NCBI GenBank assembly: GCA_016801885.1
Contig: CM028898.1
Location: forward strand, 6,029,177 to 6,093,176
Source of the DNA: Toxotes chatareus
Taxonomy: Eukaryota > Chordata > Actinopteri > Toxotidae
Length of the DNA: 64,000 bases
Direction of reading: 5' to 3'
The first letter of the stretch is position 1; every line of letters begins with the position of its first letter. The position numbers and the translations under genes are program-made. Below the pieces are notes generated by a model. That model was given only the letters and a program-made list of their open reading frames with translations. It was not told where the DNA came from and did not search any database. This document shows, in pieces, positions 61,520-64,000 of this stretch.

Positions 61520-61998
61520 AATCTGCTGCCTACCTATGCAAACAAACACAAATAACTGATTAAACATCTGCCACAACAGAAGCACAATCTCAGTTATGAA
61601 AATCAGAGTACAAAAAATAACACAAATGGGAAGAAACAGCATCAACAGAGAAAATGGGAGCATTTATCATTTCCTGGCCTACATTTCATCTAAATTGTAC
61701 TCTGCCTTTTTGACTTGCTGAGGCGTTCATGACTCTACATTATCATCCTCTCTATTATATCATCAACTGTTTCCTGTAATGATGCAGAACATCATTTACA
61801 GAGAAAAATAGCGCTCACTCATCTTATGATGTGTTCATATGCAGATGGATTAAAGCAGAAATCAATGTTTTATTCTTTTACCCTTTTACTGATGATGGGA
61901 TTTGGGAGCAGAAAAAGGGCACGATTGAAGCTTATCGCCGCAGATTGAAGCTTATCGCCATATGGCATTTGTTGGTTCTCTGCTATCTCATGCAGATT

Positions 61999-62806
61999 TT
62001 AGGGTTGCCAAAATAATGCGTTAATTCAGATTAATTAACTATAGAAAAAAAACACGTAAAAAAATAATAATAATAACGCTGAATAATAACAGATTAATCT
62101 CACTCTATGATGCCCTTTCATGTGAGATTTATTTTGTCATACAACATATTTGAGAACTAAGAAGCAATGAGTTCAATGGGAAGATTATTGTTGACTGGTG
62201 ACTTTCTATATGTTCAATAAAATGAAAATATTATGCCGCGGATTTGAAATTGCACTATATGTTAAACTGTTGATCTGCGTAGCCTAAGTTTATTTTGACA
62301 TAGAAGATAAAGTATCGAAAGTACTGAGGCCAAAGGGATGATTGTTGGGTTGTAACTGTGAGCTGAGATGCTCTGTATGTTCAATGAAATGAAAATGTTA
62401 TGCCTTGTGTCTTAAACTGAACCCTATATTACTGTTGGTCTGTGTGTAGTTTTCTTGGTATCTAAAATAAGACACATTGACAATCATTACACTGTCAAGG
62501 ATAAAAAAACGTATGGACGTATTTTCATTAATGATCTTGCTGACACATTTTTGGTTTTTACATCCTCAGTTCATTCATATTTATGGTTGTTATGGCCATT
62601 ATTGTATATGAACAGTGAAAAAAACATGTCCTGAATGTATGGGAAATAAAAGACATGTTGACCTTTCAAGTTCATATATGTATTCATTGATTCATTCATC
62701 TACCAAAATCCATTTGAATTAAAATATCTTTAAATGCTTCTGAAGACAAATATTGACTGACTGAGATTAATTTAGATTACTTCTTTTTATCTCTTGACAG
62801 CCCTAA
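61999..62806. mobile_element. about 0.8-kb non-autonomous DNA element with internal tandem duplication
   Basis: The ends TTAGGGTTGCCAA (61999-62011) and the reverse complement of TTGACAGCCCTAA (62794-62806) match at 11 of 13 positions. Subterminal ATTAATTAA and GATTAATTTAGATTA also pair. Inside, two diverged units of about 150-170 bp (62168-62317 and 62330-62480) share TGTTCAATRAAATGAAAAT and ATTATGCC/GTTATGCC. No transposase is encoded. The superfamily is uncertain. Confidence 0.55.
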
Positions 62807-64000
62807 TGGGTTTATCTCTAAACTCTGGTGTTAGAGGCAATGTGTTTCTCTGAAACAGCAGTGGAAACGCCTACCAGAGGCGCAGCATGTGGTCTGCAGC
62901 AGCACACGCTCCAGGCTTAAAGACGATCATCATCCTCATGTTTGAGCCGCCCAGAAATCAAAGTTTGTGGATATTTTTACAATAAATGACACAGATACCT
63001 CACAGGCCTTCACACGTTCAAACAATACAGCCGCCGACTGTGCACGACAGAACACTGACTGCTTCCCTGTTCAAAATGATAACATCAGTTTGTAGCTGAC
63101 TCCCTTATGCGTTTGATTATTCTCCATAACCCACTGACAGACACGTGCAGTGGGGGTCTTAATGAGTTGACGCCATCTGTCTAAACACTGCCTTGATTGT
63201 CTTGTGGTGTCTGTCTTTCATCTTGTTACCACAGATTACATGACAGTGAGCGATTCATTAGTCAATCAGCCACTGTGCTGCTACGCCTCCACTCTCATCA
63301 GTGTGCAGGGAGGCTGGCATGTGTCCCGTCCTATTACACACATATACCGTACAAAACCACACAAGGAACACACACACACACACACACACAAGATGTTTGA
63401 TACTGCATTTTTATACCACTGTCAAATCTGACATCTTGGAATAATTCATGCAAAAATAAAAATAAAAAAAAACAAAAACAAAACGTAGTCAAGCTGATTT
63501 ACAGCTTTGTACAAGCCAGGACCTTTGTTGCTGTTTGTGTTTCTTCAAATTAAGACCACACTTCCTAAACCCACTCTTACCTCCTGTCACAAAATGCCTT
63601 TGAAGCCTTTGAAGGCCTGTATCCCCTACCCGCTCCCTAGGTGACGCTTGGTTTTCTCATTCACTTTACTGAAGAGGACGAACATTTACAAAGTGATCTT
63701 TCCATTTGCCTCTCAATCCATACACCATCTGCCATTGTGAGAATCCTTCTCAGTAGAAAACCAGTGCCCTCACCTAGTGAGGCTATCTCTTCATGTGCCA
63801 TAAAACAATCAATCAACTTGTTTACAATAAATAAGAATGTAATGGTTTGAATACCAACAACAATAAATTGCCATCTGTTATTAGGTGCCACTATGCCACA
63901 ACTGGTCAGAGTTCAGAGTTCAAACCACACCTTGAGGGTATCTGTAGTCATCAGTAATAATTAGCATTGTGGAAACTGTGGTTGCTAACTTCTCAGCTTT
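62807..64000. other. non-coding right edge
   Basis: No exon is recognised. It includes (AC)n at 63368-63390 and an A-rich run at 63455-63482. If order follows the 16p13.3 paralogon, the next genes should lie beyond this edge. Confidence 0.45.

Noticed and set aside
1..64000. CRISPR arrays, operons or a prokaryotic system
   Set aside because: The window is vertebrate nuclear DNA; the only regularly spaced repeats are microsatellites.

Overview
This is nuclear DNA of a ray-finned (teleost) fish. Genes are split by GT-AG introns, poly(TG/AC) microsatellites are abundant, the interspersed repeats are of kinds common in teleosts, and the proteins are close to vertebrate UBALD1, FOXJ1 and RHBDF1. 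No prokaryotic or viral features are visible.

Layout from left to right. (1) 1-5.9 kb: the 5' part of ubald1 on the minus strand (exons 1 and 2; exon 3 lies beyond the left edge), with a CpG-rich promoter at about 5.75-6.3 kb. (2) 9.8-13.2 kb: a complete foxj1 gene on the plus strand, with one non-coding exon and two coding exons encoding 486 residues with an intact forkhead domain split between the coding exons. (3) 13.3-42.9 kb: about 30 kb without a recognisable protein gene, holding transposon remnants, microsatellites and one weak terminal-exon candidate. (4) 43.0-55.3 kb: the full coding region of rhbdf1 (iRhom1) on the minus strand, 18 coding exons joining in frame to 851 residues. An unannotated-looking 147-nt in-frame cassette exon lies between exons 2 and 3. 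(5) 55.9 kb: an intact intron-containing tRNA-Ile(UAU) gene, with three decayed relatives at 41.7, 42.1 and 44.5 kb. (6) 56-64 kb: non-coding sequence and repeats.

How the genes relate. FOXJ1 is the master transcription factor of motile ciliogenesis, iRhom1 is a catalytically dead rhomboid that escorts ADAM17, and UBALD1 is a small UBA-like protein. They do not form a pathway; what links them is history. In human, UBALD1 and RHBDF1 are on 16p13.3, while UBALD2, FOXJ1 and RHBDF2 are on 17q25. Finding ubald1-foxj1-rhbdf1 together suggests that this foxj1 (closest to the zebrafish foxj1b / Xenopus foxj1.2 type) is the ohnologue belonging to the 16p13.3/alpha-globin paralogon and lost in mammals. 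The observations most worth following are the rhbdf1 cassette exon, this synteny, and the local family of tRNA-Ile(UAU) copies.
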